Source: Strigamia acuminata
Taxonomy: Eukaryota; Arthropoda; Chilopoda; Geophilomorpha; Linotaeniidae
Length of the DNA: 64,000 bases
Direction of reading: 5' to 3'
NCBI GenBank assembly: GCA_949358305.1
Contig: OX442315.1
Location: forward strand, 4,402,001 to 4,466,000
Shown: positions 11,403 to 21,625 of the stretch, in pieces
Layout of the letters: each line of letters begins with the position of its first letter
Position numbering within the stretch: the stretch's first letter is position 1
Position numbers and translations under genes: made by a program
The notes under the pieces: generated by a model
Told to the model about the DNA's origin: nothing
Seen by the model: the letters and a program-made list of their open reading frames with translations, nothing else
The model's database searches: none

Positions 11403-11589
11403 TGTTGGTACAACCGGAAATAACCACATTCATTTAAACGTTGAAAAAGAAGAAATGTCGCTCATTTAATCAGCCATTTGTGTACAGTTAGTGTTGTCAG
11501 TGACAACAGCGCTCACACAATAAAGGTCCTTTGACTCTTTAATTAAACAATCAATCAATTATTTAACTTAGTGTTTAAATCCACTCACA
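11403..11589 (-). repeat. Copia 3' LTR
   Basis: 187 bp, TG...CA, identical as read to 16401-16587. Confidence 0.95.
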
Positions 11590-11600
11590 ATCTCCCCTTT
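11590..11600 (-). promoter_or_regulatory. Copia polypurine tract
   Basis: Minus-strand AAAGGGGAGAT abuts the 3' LTR, the usual plus-strand primer of reverse transcription. Confidence 0.75.
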
Positions 11601-11690
11601 GATTTTAACACTCAAAAATCCAACTTAAATAAACTATTAGTAAGTTCAAACATATAACATCAATTTCATAAATAATAATTCAACTTGTCT

Positions 11691-12237
11691 TCAAAGAATA
11701 TTCATCCTGCGTAAACATTTATCAATGTTTGGCTTGCTGAGCGGATTTGTCAAAACATCAGCCCACATCTCTACTCCTGGTACGTGGACCACCTTGACCT
11801 TGTCCACCTCGACTTTCGACTTAATTAGATGGTACTTTCTGTTCAGGTATTTGGTCCGAACTCTTTGCACGCCGTCTTGCAACATCTGGACTGCTGCTTC
11901 GTTGTCATTGTAGAGTGTCATCTCCTCGCCGACCGGTGCTCGAAAATCTGCAAAGATCCCCTTCACCCAACTCAACTCCTTGATCGCATCAGCCACCGCG
12001 TCCAATTCGCTCTCGCAAGATGACTCCGCCACGTTGTCTTGCTTCTTGCATCACCAACTTAACAACGACTCTCCATTCTTCACAATGTAACCCGTGAATG
12101 ATCGTGCATTCTGCGTCGAGTTCCAGCTTGCGTCTGCGTAGGAGTGTAAATGGTATTCTCCCTTTGTGTATTTCAGTTTGTAATCTAGCGTCCCTCGAAT
12201 GTATCTTAGTACTCGTTTTGCCGCCGCCATGTGAGCT
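11691..12237 (-). pseudogene. Copia RNase H region, broken
   Basis: This frame is shifted relative to the RT upstream (junction near 12237, where about ten residues seem deleted). It shows the copia RNase H series: SYADASW, then ESELDAVADAI, then LYNDNEAAV, ending at 11691. An in-frame TGA at 12051-12053 replaces a residue shortly after the ESLLSW segment. RNase H normally removes the RNA template during reverse transcription. The frameshift and the stop mean it would not be made as part of Pol. Confidence 0.85.
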
Positions 12238-14170
12238 TACTGCAAAACTCAGATCTGGCCTGGTACTGGTTGCTAGATACATTATGCTGCCTAAAACTTC
12301 CTGGTAAAGCTGTTGGTCCACTGGTTCGCTGTCTTCAAATTCTTCTAGCTTGACTCCAAGTTCACATGGTGTAGCAACTGGGTTGCACTTATCCAGTCCA
12401 AAACGTTTCAAAATCATTTCTGCATGTTTCCGTTGAAATAGATAAATCTCTCCATCTTTTTGACTAACTTCCAAGCCCAAAACATATGAAAGTTTGCCCA
12501 TTGACACCAATTCCACGTATTTGCCTAAATCTTTGATTTTCTGATCTCGAACCTTTGCGTTGGAACTTGCTGTTACAAGATTGTCGACATAAACTGCTAC
12601 GTAAACAGTCCCATCGTCACTTCTGTATTGGTAAAGACACGGATCATCTGCCATTCTTTTGAATCCGCAAGCTGTTAAAACTTCATGTAGTCTTTCGTTC
12701 CAACAACGTCCTGCTTGCTTTAGCCCGTAAATACTTCTTAAAAGTCTACAGACAAATTCGATCCCTGCTTCTTCAAATCCTTCCGGTTGTTCCATAAAAA
12801 TCCTTTCCTTTAATTTGCCATGTAAGTATGCTGTCTTCACGTCGTGCAAATCCAACAGAAGATCCTCCTTTGCTGCTAAGTCCAGTAAGATCCTCAGTGA
12901 TTCGATTCGCACCACTGGTGAAAATGTCTGGTCGTAATCGGTTCCTGGCTTTTGGCCACAACCTACAGCCACTAAACGTGCTTTGTATCGATTAAGACTC
13001 TCATCCGGATTTTCTTTGATTCTAAACACCCATTTGGACTTCACTGGTTTTACGTCATTTGGTCTTTTCTCCATTTTCCAAACTTTGTGCTGATGCATGG
13101 AATTAATCTCATCTTGCATCGCTTCCTTCCATTTGCCCGCTTGAGGTAATTTCATCGCTTCCTTTTGCGTAGCTGGTGTTATCAAAACGTCAGCCATGTT
13201 GGCTTGCTCTCTCAGTCGCCTCGAACGTCGTACACCTCGTTGTAGTAAGTCCGTTTCAATCGCTTCCATTCTCGTTCGTTTTTCAACAGCCAAAACTTCT
13301 TTGGTTGCGCCGGGTCTCCTTCCTCCCTTCCGAGCGGGGACCTGCACCGGCAGCCGCACGGGCTCTCGTCCCAGCTCCTGTTCTGGTTCTGGTTCCGGTT
13401 CGTGTTCTGGTTCTGGTTCATGTTGCAATTCGGGTTGTACGCGCTCAACTGGTGCAGGTACCTCGATCGGAAGAACCGGCGTGTCATAATGGACATCTAA
13501 TTCCACCAATTCGTCGGTTTTGGTTTCCCCGGGTACATCTAAACTGCCCAGTCGTGTCTCGTCAAATGTCACGTCACGTGACTCCGTAACTCGTCCTGTT
13601 TCCTGCATATAAATCCGATACGCTTTGCGTGTCGCAGAATATCCAACTAAAAAACCTTCTTTTGTCTTTGCGCTCAGTTTCGTCTGCCGAAATTTTGGTT
13701 CTAATACATGGGCCACACATCCAAATCTTCGCAGATAAGAAACATCTGGTGGTCGTCCTATCCATACTTCATATGGTGTTTTCCCATGTACGCTTGATCT
13801 GCACCTGTTCCGCAGGTAAGCCGCCGTCAACATCGCTTCTCCCCAAAATGGTAATGCCAATTTTGAGTCTAACATCAATGCTCTCATAGCTTCCGTGATG
13901 GCCCGGTTCGTCCGTTCGGCTACGCCATTGGACATTGGCGTCCAAGGTGTGGTCAACTCGTGACGAATCCTCTTCTGACCATAAAACTGTGCCAAATTCT
14001 CGTTCAAAAATTCTCCGCCATTATCGGTTCGAATGCATTTTACTTTTTCTCCTTTTTGCAATTCGTGTCGCGTCAAAAACCCTTTTATGGCTTCCGCCGC
14101 TTGACCCTTCTGTTCCAGTAACTTTACAAAAATCATACGACTGTAGTCGTCAACTATAGTGAGAATAAAT
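12238..14170 (-). pseudogene. Copia integrase (C-terminal part) and reverse transcriptase
   Basis: After the nested insertion the frame resumes with the integrase core (ILTIVDDYSRMIF, then RTDNGGEF and NGVAERTN, giving the D,D,E residues). A long linker follows, then RT (KSKWVFRIK, DVKTAYLHG, SIYGLKQAGR). The catalytic YVDD motif reads YVDN (Asn codon at 12580-12582), which should abolish polymerase activity. The change fits a CpG transition. The linker contains Glu-Pro dipeptide repeats (about 13375-13430). The continuous frame runs from 14136 to 11989, but after about 12237 it is out of register with RNase H. Confidence 0.92.
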
Positions 14171-14651
14171 TGTTGGAATTTGGAGCAGTCATATGGTGCC
14201 AGCTTGTTATTGTCGCATGTTTCCGGATGTAGTGCAACAACGGCGCATTGCGTTCATATTGTATTCTTGTCTCGTTGTCTGGTGTTAATCGCTATCGACT
14301 TTTATTGCGTTTACGTTATGTCAATTGGCACATGATTTGCGATATTTAACGTTTGCGTCGTCTGCTCGAAAGAGCTGATTGTTTAGTTATTTTTGGTCTG
14401 CTATCAATTGATAGTATAAGTCTTTTATATTGTTTATGTAAAGGACAAATCAATTCTGTTGTCAAATTGATTTGTTCTCATCTTTTATGTTTTGTAGACT
14501 TGAGAAGAACAAATCTCAAGTCATGACACTTGCTTTCTGTTTTCTGACAAATAAAGATGTCAGCCACCACTGGATTAGAATGGTGGTTTTAGCAATTCTG
14601 ACTTTTTGGCTTCTCACATGCACTCACCACGGGTTGGACACTGATATAAAT
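14165..14651. mobile_element. 475-bp nested insertion (solo-LTR-like) in copia integrase
   Basis: The insert 14171-14645 begins TGTTGG and is flanked by ATAAAT on both sides (14165-14170, 14646-14651). Removing it with one duplicate joins the integrase frame exactly (KFI followed by LTIVDDYSR). It contains an AATAAA signal and inverted segments but no frame of note. The size suits a solo LTR from another family, although the right end does not show a clear CA. Confidence 0.85.
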
Positions 14652-15319
14652 TTCGCTCCCTCTAACGAATTCGTTGGCATTGGTCCCATTAAGTCCATAT
14701 GCAGCAATTCCAATACTCTCTGAGATTGTTGAAATGTCACTGTTTTTCGCGAAATCTTTGCCATTTTCGCTTTTATGCATTCAGTGCATTGCTCGACTTG
14801 TGATTTTCCATCCCATGTCACACCTCTGACCAGTCCTTGTCTGTCCATTTCGTCCATGCTTCTGGGGTTCGGGTGCCCTAATCTACGATGCCAAATCGTA
14901 CGTGTAGGTGCTCCAGTTGCACACGCAACTTCTCCCCTCGACCCATCGCAATATGTCGCTGACAATAAAAACTTGTTGTCCACTCGCTGTGCCGTCATCA
15001 CCTTATTTCCAGCAGCATCCAGTGCTCTTGCGCAATCTTTTGTAAACCTGACTTCTAATCCGGCGTCCACAATTTTAGGAACTGATAATAAGTTAGTTTG
15101 CAACGTTGGAACGTATAAAACGTTATTTAATCGCAATCTGTTTTCCATTTCGTTCTCTTTTATGACTAATTCTCCAAGTCCTGGCGATCCTGCTTCGACT
15201 TCTCCGCTAGCCAGTCCTACATTTTGCGGATATGGTTCAAATTTGCAAAAAAATTCTTTGCTCGACACCATGTGGCTTGTCGCGCCCGAATCAATTAGCC
15301 ACTCTTCTCCTTCTTCTTC
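14652..15319 (-). pseudogene. Copia protease, GAG-pre-integrase and integrase start
   Basis: Directly after an in-frame TGA (15320-15322), the same frame continues with EEWLIDSGATSHMV, the copia aspartic protease active site (DSGAT). The GAG-pre-integrase zinc-binding region follows (IWHRRLGH, then CTECIKAK), and then the first strand of the integrase core up to EGAKF. There the 475-bp insertion begins. The frame is the same as gag, so Pol would be made only by readthrough or, more simply, the TGA is a mutation of CGA. Confidence 0.88.
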
Positions 15320-16270
15320 TCACGTCGTCACTGCATTTGCTTGCTTGTTCATTCGACTTCTCGGCTTCACCCACGCACCAAACGAATATTCGCATGGTTT
15401 GCTCGTAGGAGTCGCTTCGCAACGTGCGCTGTGCTCCGTTGGCTTCTTTCCGCCTCGCCATTTCTCAAATGGTTTTGCTCCGCTCGTTCGTGCACGTGCA
15501 TTTGCACTTCCCGTCGACATTTCTTTGCCTTTGTCCTTCGACCAGCAATCCCTTGCAAAATGCCCCTTTTTATGGCAATTAAAACATTCAACTCCATTTT
15601 TCCCTTTTGGTCGTGCCCTGTATGCATTTTCGGATCCTTGTCCGCTCTTCTTCTTGTCTCGCAATCGCTCTTCTTCTGCCCGTAGCATTGTCCGTGCGTC
15701 CATCATCGACAAATCGTTTTTCTGGCCTTCAAAAATCCTGACATTGTGCTCAAATTCTGCCCGCAATCCCTGCGCCACGTAAGCAACCATTTCTTGGTTA
15801 GAATAAACCTTCCCAAGTTCTGCTCCTTTAGCTTTTATTGCTTCGGCTCTATTCACGTACTCGTCCACGGATTCTTTCTCCAGCATCTTTAACTTTGCCA
15901 ACTCTATTCCGCATTTGACAATTTCATAGGCATTTCTTGGTCCCATGTCGGCTTCTATCTTGTCCCACAAGATTTTCGCGCTTGTTTCAGTGCTATATCG
16001 CACAGCCTGCTCCGCCGAAAGTGAGATCACCAAAATGTGCATGGCCTCGTCATTCTTCTTTTCCCAGTCATCCCAAATTGCCTGCATTTGGGCGTAATTC
16101 GCTTGTCCCGGTCGTGCCTTCTCCGGTTCGACTTGCTCGATCGTCGATTTCCACAGACGTTGTTTCTTCAGCGCTGAGCTCACTCGCATTTTCCATAAGA
16201 AATAATTGCGCTCGGACAACCTCTCTATCGCTGTCGAATTTGAGGAAATATTGACAACCGCCTCCGCCAT
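15320..16270 (-). CDS. Copia gag polyprotein
   Basis: 316 codons from an ATG at 16270, about 110 bp downstream of the primer binding site. The N-terminal part (residues 1-130) has the copia Gag fold signature (LSERNYFLWKMRVSSALKK, then a central ILWDKIEADMG). A single CCHC zinc knuckle CFNCHKKGHFARDC lies near residue 230, and a basic tail follows. Gag forms the virus-like particle that packages element RNA. The frame is intact. It stops at TGA directly before the protease in the same frame. Full copia polyproteins usually read through here, so truncation is likely secondary. Confidence 0.92.
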   Translation of the reverse strand: MAEAVVNISSNSTAIERLSERNYFLWKMRVSSALKKQRLWKSTIEQVEPEKARPGQANYAQMQAIWDDWEKKNDEAMHILVISLSAEQAVRYSTETSAKILWDKIEADMGPRNAYEIVKCGIELAKLKMLEKESVDEYVNRAEAIKAKGAELGKVYSNQEMVAYVAQGLRAEFEHNVRIFEGQKNDLSMMDARTMLRAEEERLRDKKKSGQGSENAYRARPKGKNGVECFNCHKKGHFARDCWSKDKGKEMSTGSANARARTSGAKPFEKWRGGKKPTEHSARCEATPTSKPCEYSFGAWVKPRSRMNKQANAVTT

Positions 16271-16380
16271 TTTGTCTCAAACGAATGCGTGCGGAAAAGA
16301 AACGTACGAAAAATTAATTTTCTCTTCTTAATTCCACTATTTTTTACTTGCGCTTCTCTGTGTTACAGCCTGACTTTTCC

Positions 16381-16398
16381 AACCGTGCTCTGCTACCA
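16381..16398 (-). promoter_or_regulatory. Copia primer binding site (initiator tRNA-Met)
   Basis: Minus-strand TGGTAGCAGAGCACGGTT lies two bases inside the 5' LTR. It matches the complement of the 3' end of eukaryotic initiator tRNA-Met at most positions, the usual copia primer. Confidence 0.85.
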
Positions 16399-16400
16399 CT

Positions 16401-16587
16401 TGTTGGTACAACCGGAAATAACCACATTCATTTAAACGTTGAAAAAGAAGAAATGTCGCTCATTTAATCAGCCATTTGTGTACAGTTAGTGTTGTCAGTG
16501 ACAACAGCGCTCACACAATAAAGGTCCTTTGACTCTTTAATTAAACAATCAATCAATTATTTAACTTAGTGTTTAAATCCACTCACA
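16401..16587 (-). repeat. Copia 5' LTR
   Basis: 187 bp, identical to the other LTR as read by eye, implying a recent insertion. Confidence 0.95.
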
Positions 16588-17276
16588 GGTTCTACCGTAT
16601 CTTGTATTCTTGGTTTGTCGGTTATGTCATTTTTACACGACATTTTGCTATTCCACAAATACAAATAAAAAACAAGTAACATGTGATGTGCATTGGAGTG
16701 AAGAATACTTTAATATATAAGTATTTTAAGCAGTACATTGCCTATCTAAGTTATGTCACATTAATTTACACATTTAAATTGCGTAAACACATGTCTAATT
16801 TTGTATTTGCACATAAATTCTGTCAATTTATTTATTAAATATAACTTGTTTATCTTATTTAGATTTTGTGTTAGTACTATATCTCAAGCTGCATGAATAT
16901 TGATACATTAAGTTATTATGTATATTGTACAGTTTATACTTGTAGTGACCAGTATGTCATTAGAGACATTTGGAATATTTTCCAGGATTTACTTTGAATT
17001 TTTTATTTGAAGTTTTTGCTTTTGTCCTAATAACAAGTTGTTGTCATGGGCAACCTAAGTATTAAAAAAAATCATTTACAAGTAACTTAAATTTAACGTA
17101 AATGTCTAATGTACACATGAAATTTAAGAAGTGTTTAAATATAACGTTAATTTTGTAATTTTTATTCAATTTTGCAATATCTTTACAACAATCGAAGAGA
17201 TTACAGTTTTGCTTGAAATGTTAGAATATTTGGTACAAATTTTAAAGCCGTATATCTTTTTCCAGTGAAAAAGAGT

Positions 17277-17824
17277 ATTTTAACCCAGGGGGTAGCCAAT
17301 CACAAAAATTGCGTACGAGATTTTAAAATCCTTGAAGATTTCATGAAATTTTAAGGATTTTGAAATCCAAAATCTTTGCCTGCGCGAGATTTCCAGTTCG
17401 ATTTTTCTAGAATTTGTAAGACTTCCAGGATTTCCAGGATTTTATGAGATTTGAAAGATTTCGAAGATTTCAGTGATTTGCTAAGGATTTCAGGATTTCA
17501 CAGGGATTTCTCAGGATTTCACAAGGGTTTCTCAGAATTGCATGTGGGTTTCTTAAAACATTTTGCTAGAATTTGCGACAATTTGTAAGAAAATTTATAA
17601 GATTTCCAGTATTTCTAGGATTTCCAGGATTTCATGAGATTTCAAAGATTTCCAGGATTTTATGAAATTTCAAAGATTTCTAGGATTTCATGAAATTTCA
17701 AAGATTTCCAGGATTTCATGAAATTTCAAATATTTCTAGGATTTCCATGATTTCATAAGATTTTGAAATCCAAAAATTTGCCTGTACGAGATTTCCAGCA
17801 TTGGCTACCCCCTTGATTTTAACC
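17277..17824. mobile_element. hAT-type MITE with 9-bp direct repeat
   Basis: The element (17286-17815) begins CAGGGGGTAGCCAAT and ends with the inverted match ATTGGCTACCCCCTTG. The flanks carry ATTTTAACC on both sides (17277-17285, 17816-17824). The paralogous arm at about 22120-22145 reads through without it, so the insertion is demonstrated. The interior is a degenerate tandem array of GGATTTC/CATGAGATTTC units. Confidence 0.88.
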
Positions 17825-17852
17825 CCATGAACTCGACAATGCTTCCCAACCA

Positions 17853-18368
17853 CTACCAACCAAACCTAGTCTTTGGGTTTTCTTTCTGTCTTCTGTGCTT
17901 TCGTGACTTCCTCCTCCTTTTCGTTCTCCTCTTGACTCTTTGACCGATTGCAGACGGAGGCTCAATGTCGTTGTGGGTTAAGAAGTTGTCGTTGTTAGTA
18001 TTCAGTCGTAGGAACTCTTGTGCGATGTGCTCGGCACTTGCATCGCTTCTGGTCGCGACGGCCCAATTGAGAATTTTTTTCAAGTTGACCATATCGTCTG
18101 TGGTGACAGTGTCCAACTGGGTCAGAACTTCTTCGTCTGTCATGTTCGTTTTGGACTGCAGTAGGTCAGAATTGAATCTATTTGACGCTCTTAAGTGGCA
18201 ATGTGGTTTACAACCACTCCCGGCTTGGCACTTGCAAGAACAACAGGTAAAGCTGTCGCATTGTTTTTCCAAGCAGCACTCCTGGATTGTGCATTCGTTG
18301 CACGGAACATTTTTTGGACAATTGTCAGCTAAGACTAATGTCAAAAGGAAGATGATGCACTTGTACAT
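17853..18368 (-). CDS. Secreted cysteine-rich EF-hand-like polybasic protein, copy 1
   Basis: Single-exon gene. The start is placed at the MYKC methionine because only this one is conserved in all copies; an upstream in-frame ATG at 18401 is not. A signal peptide (IIFLLTLVLA) precedes a compact domain with 12 cysteines (pattern C-C-C-CC-C-CC-C-C-C-C, core ECCLEKQCDSFTCCSCKC). A helical stretch and an EF-hand-like loop NTNNDNFLTHND follow, then a strongly basic tail (RVKRRTKRRRKSRKHRR) ending RFGW. The dibasic sites suggest processing, by inference only. I do not recognise the family. A hAT MITE sits about 40 bp past the stop codon. Function is unknown; it is probably secreted, and calcium binding is possible. 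Confidence 0.75.
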   Translation of the reverse strand: MYKCIIFLLTLVLADNCPKNVPCNECTIQECCLEKQCDSFTCCSCKCQAGSGCKPHCHLRASNRFNSDLLQSKTNMTDEEVLTQLDTVTTDDMVNLKKILNWAVATRSDASAEHIAQEFLRLNTNNDNFLTHNDIEPPSAIGQRVKRRTKRRRKSRKHRRQKENPKTRFGW

Positions 18369-18775
18369 CATCAAACTATTTTCGAGTGATCTACAATACA
18401 TATGAAAGCGAACTCATCTATATATTGTAATTTATTATTGTTCATTGTTGTATTGGTTGCATTTTTTATTGCATCCTTGTAAGATTGCATTTTTAATTAA
18501 ATGGCGGATCTATCTGCCATTTAGTAGATCCGTGAGAACAAATCGATTGTGTTATTTGATAAACACAATGCAATTACATGATTTTATAGAACTGTACACA
18601 ACAACTGGCAAATTTTCAATAAACAACACGAAGGCATCAACTTACTGCCTATTTACTGTTGTTATGCTTTTTAATAATAATTCATATATGATTATTAAAA
18701 TAATTATTGTAAAAATTGCAATTTCTTGTTTTCACCTCTTGGATTTTAAATATTTGGTTCCTTAACCATCCCCAC

Positions 18776-20959
18776 CCCGCCTTGGATCAATATTGACCTC
18801 CAAAAGAGCTTTTATTTTTTTTTCTAAAAAACTAACAGGATTTTCTTTCTGTAATTTTCAAGACTTTGAAATAAATCCTACTACAATTGTAGTACGCGCA
18901 AATAAACAATTCGATTGATGTAAATCTTGTAACGGTTATGCCCTCTTATTAAAAGCCGCGAAATTTGTCAATAGATGGCGCTGTTCGAAATGAGCGCTAA
19001 ATTCAAGTTCAAAGTAAATAAATACATAAAATGCATTTATTTAACCACTTTTGAAGAACCTTAAATAAATATTAGTTATAAATCAAGATTTATAGCCAGG
19101 ATAAACAAGGAAATTAGCCAAACTAGACCATTATGGGATTAACAAGACAATTAACCTCCCCTTGCATCTGTGTTGAGTTCAGTTGAGAACAAAACAACCT
19201 CACCCAAAAGTGACTTCAGTATCCCGTTCGTGTGCGGACTTAGTAGAAAGCACCTGCTCTGTGTATCCAATCCCTGCAAGCAAGGATTGGAGGAATTTCC
19301 TTGAGCAACGTTTTCATTGGAGAAATAGTCAAACTATTGTCTCCACTGTCTTTATATTTCCCTGCCAACCGGAAATAACTCGCTCTTGTCTTGATATTAT
19401 ATTGTGAAACACTGATACTTACTTGAGCCCTTCTACTGCTTCTACTTCTGCTTCAGGTTGGTTTGTGTAACATTTTACACAGGCCAACATTTCTACTATT
19501 CTGCAGGCAGATGAGAACCTGCAACCGACGTTATTCTGGGCGGGATGATGGAGCAATACCATCCCGGCCGGGTTCGTTGTTGACGGCCGCGTGGCCGTGA
19601 GGAGACTGCATCCGGGGTCGCGGAAAAAGTTCCCTCGGGTGTGGTAATTTTCATCATGTGTACAACAACGAGTGCCAGATGCCGTAAGCCAAGGTTGCCG
19701 ATAAGCTTGGTGAAAAGGCATCACGACGTTCTAACCTTTTTGTACTTTTCAGTTTTTCCAGAGTAGAACTTGCTGATAAATTCATTAGCAACTTCACTCA
19801 AACTTGGACATCAAATGAAATAGGTTGGATCACGGGAATAAATTACAAGTAATTTATTTAACCCTAACACCTCAACTACACTGTATTGTTACGTAGTAAC
19901 TTGCACGCAAGTTACTCGTACGCAACAATTACCCAACTCACGATATAAATCCGAGGAATTTATTAATAGAGTTTGTGGCGATGCGGCAAAGACAACCGTA
20001 CACCTCGGATCACCTAATTACTTTTACACACCTTAGAACCACCCTAATTCAACCAGATGACAGTCAACCGACTCTGATGACACCTGTCAAATCCTGTAAT
20101 CCGAAGCTACCACCTGATATTATTTTAGGGCTTCAAGGAGCCAAGATATTGTATAGTTTAATTATATAAATCTTCTAGCCATTTGTCGGCATAGTTTTCC
20201 TGTTTAATACCTATCCATAGAATAAATGTTTATGTCTTGATAATTACCAGTTTCACTCATTTTTACCTCTTCTCTCTAGTTCACTTGTTTTTTCCCGCTT
20301 AGCCAACTATCTCGCGCGCCATATTTAATTATGCAAATCCGACATCGTCACTATCTTAACAAAACTGGTTTAATCGTTGAAATTTAGTCAGTACAAAAAA
20401 CGTGGTGACACGAGTTAAGTCATGAAAAAAGATGGCGGTTGACCCAAAAAACGGGGTCACCAAACGGTCAGCATGGACCATACAATTATTCAAATTAGAC
20501 ACTAGAGGGCACTCTTGGCGTCTTCGAAACAAACATATTAGTAAATCGACACATCAATTAATTCAATTCAAAAAAACACTTTTTAAATTTAAACACAATG
20601 AAAATAACACTTTTGACCAAATTATTAAATTAAACATTAAATCCATCGGGATTTTACAGTAATTTCATGTATTCTCATTCAACATCATAACAAACAATAA
20701 AAAAAATACTCAGGACCACTGAATATTTTTCATGCAATAAACTACTTCTAGAAGTAGGATCTGTTTGTATTTTGTTTATTGCTTGGAAAATAAACCACTT
20801 CAAAATAATTTTTGTGACTAACTGTCCTTCTTTAAATTTATTTATGTTCATTAAAAAAAAAACTGAGGATCTGTAAACAACAAATTTTGATTTTAAAAAA
20901 ATTTCCTGCTTGGCGCGCTATTTTTCTCCGATGACATGGACAACAAAGGTTGGAGATGG
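18776..20959. other. Spacer between the inverted arms, no recognised gene
   Basis: No convincing coding sequence. A perfect small hairpin (AGTAACTTGCACGCAAGTTACT) lies at about 19896-19917. A less AT-rich stretch at 19480-19700 contains no supported frame. Confidence 0.5.
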
Positions 20960-21276
20960 TTAAAAGACCAAATATTTAAAATCCAAGAGGTGAAAACAAG
21001 AAATTGCAATTTTTAACAATAATTATTGTAATTATCATGTATGCATTATTAAAATGCATAACAACAGTAAATAGGCAGTAAGATGATGCCTTTATGTTGT
21101 TTATTAAAAATTTGCCAGTTGTTGTGTACAGTTCTATAAAATCATGTAATTGCATTGTTTATCAAATAACACAATCGATTTGTTCTCACGGATCTACTAA
21201 ATGGCAGATAGATCCGCCATTTAATTAAGAATGCAATCCTACAAGGATGCAATCAAAAATGCAACCAATACAACAA

Positions 21277-21545
21277 TTAAAATCAATAATAAAACTATTA
21301 AAATCAATAATAAAACTATTAAAATTAATAATAAAACTATTAAAATCAATAATAAAACTATTAAAATCAATAATAAAACTATTAAAATCAATAATAAAAC
21401 TATTAAAATCAATAATAAAACTATTAAAATCAATAATAAAACTATTAAAATCAATAATAAAACTATTAAAATCAATAATAAAACTATTAAAATCAATAAT
21501 AAAACTATTAAAATCAATAATACAACTATTAAAATTAACAATACA
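21277..21545 (+). repeat. 21-bp minisatellite upstream of cysteine-rich gene copy 2
   Basis: About 13 near-perfect copies of a 21-bp unit (AAAATCAATAATAAAACTATT) end about 80 bp before the start codon. Other family members have only a few degenerate units here. The frame through it (repeating IKINNKT) is an artefact of period 21. Confidence 0.9.
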
Positions 21546-21625
21546 ACAATGAACAATAATAAATTACAATATATAGATGAGTTTGCTTTCATATGTATTG
21601 TAGATCACTCAAAAACAGTTTGATA

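Larger units (their letters stand above)
11398..16592 (-). mobile_element. Ty1/copia LTR retrotransposon with target duplication
   Basis: Two identical 187-bp LTRs (11403-11589 and 16401-16587) flank a minus-strand interior. The 5-bp duplication GGTTC stands on both sides (11398-11402, 16588-16592). The paralogous exon at about 1000 shows the site unoccupied. A primer binding site complementary to initiator tRNA-Met and a purine tract are in the right places. Gene order is gag, protease, integrase, RT, RNase H, as in copia. The pol part carries two nonsense codons, a frameshift with deletion, a changed RT active site and a 475-bp nested insertion, so the copy cannot act autonomously. Confidence 0.97.
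9434..16668 (+). pseudogene. DEG/ENaC channel gene 2, split by a copia insertion
   Basis: Exons are about 9434-9877, 9952-10033, 10100-10176, 10404-10499, 10552-10658 and 11121-11402 plus 16593-16668. Phases match gene 1 exon by exon. TM1 (KYLWIFLIMLSSFVCAF), a FPAVTIC-like ELPSLVLC, the extracellular cysteines and the TM2 exon are present and otherwise open. The last exon is interrupted after codon GGT by a 5.2-kb copia element flanked by a GGTTC duplication; removing one duplicate restores a continuous frame at the DNA level. Unless the element is spliced out, the protein would lack TM2. No in-frame ATG exists in the first exon, which is open back to 9407. Either a further 5' exon was missed or the 5' end is lost. 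Confidence 0.75.
17070..18775. repeat. Arm 1 of large inverted duplication
   Basis: This block matches 20960-22345 in inverted orientation and carries cysteine-rich gene copy 1 with its 5' and 3' flanks. The arms are separated by about 2.2 kb of unrelated sequence. Arm 1 is longer because of the MITE at 17286. Confidence 0.85.

Noticed and set aside
13176-15782. Plus-strand frames including one of 335 codons
   Set aside because: Antisense of copia gag and pol; composition mirrors the real minus-strand frame.
17965-18405. Plus-strand frame of 146 codons (and similar at 55385, 21589, 52118)
   Set aside because: Antisense of the cysteine-rich genes; present only because the copies are duplicates.
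21231-21623. 130-codon frame of IKINNKT repeats
   Set aside because: Produced by a 21-bp minisatellite (multiple of three); no non-repeat coding signal, and open on several frames.
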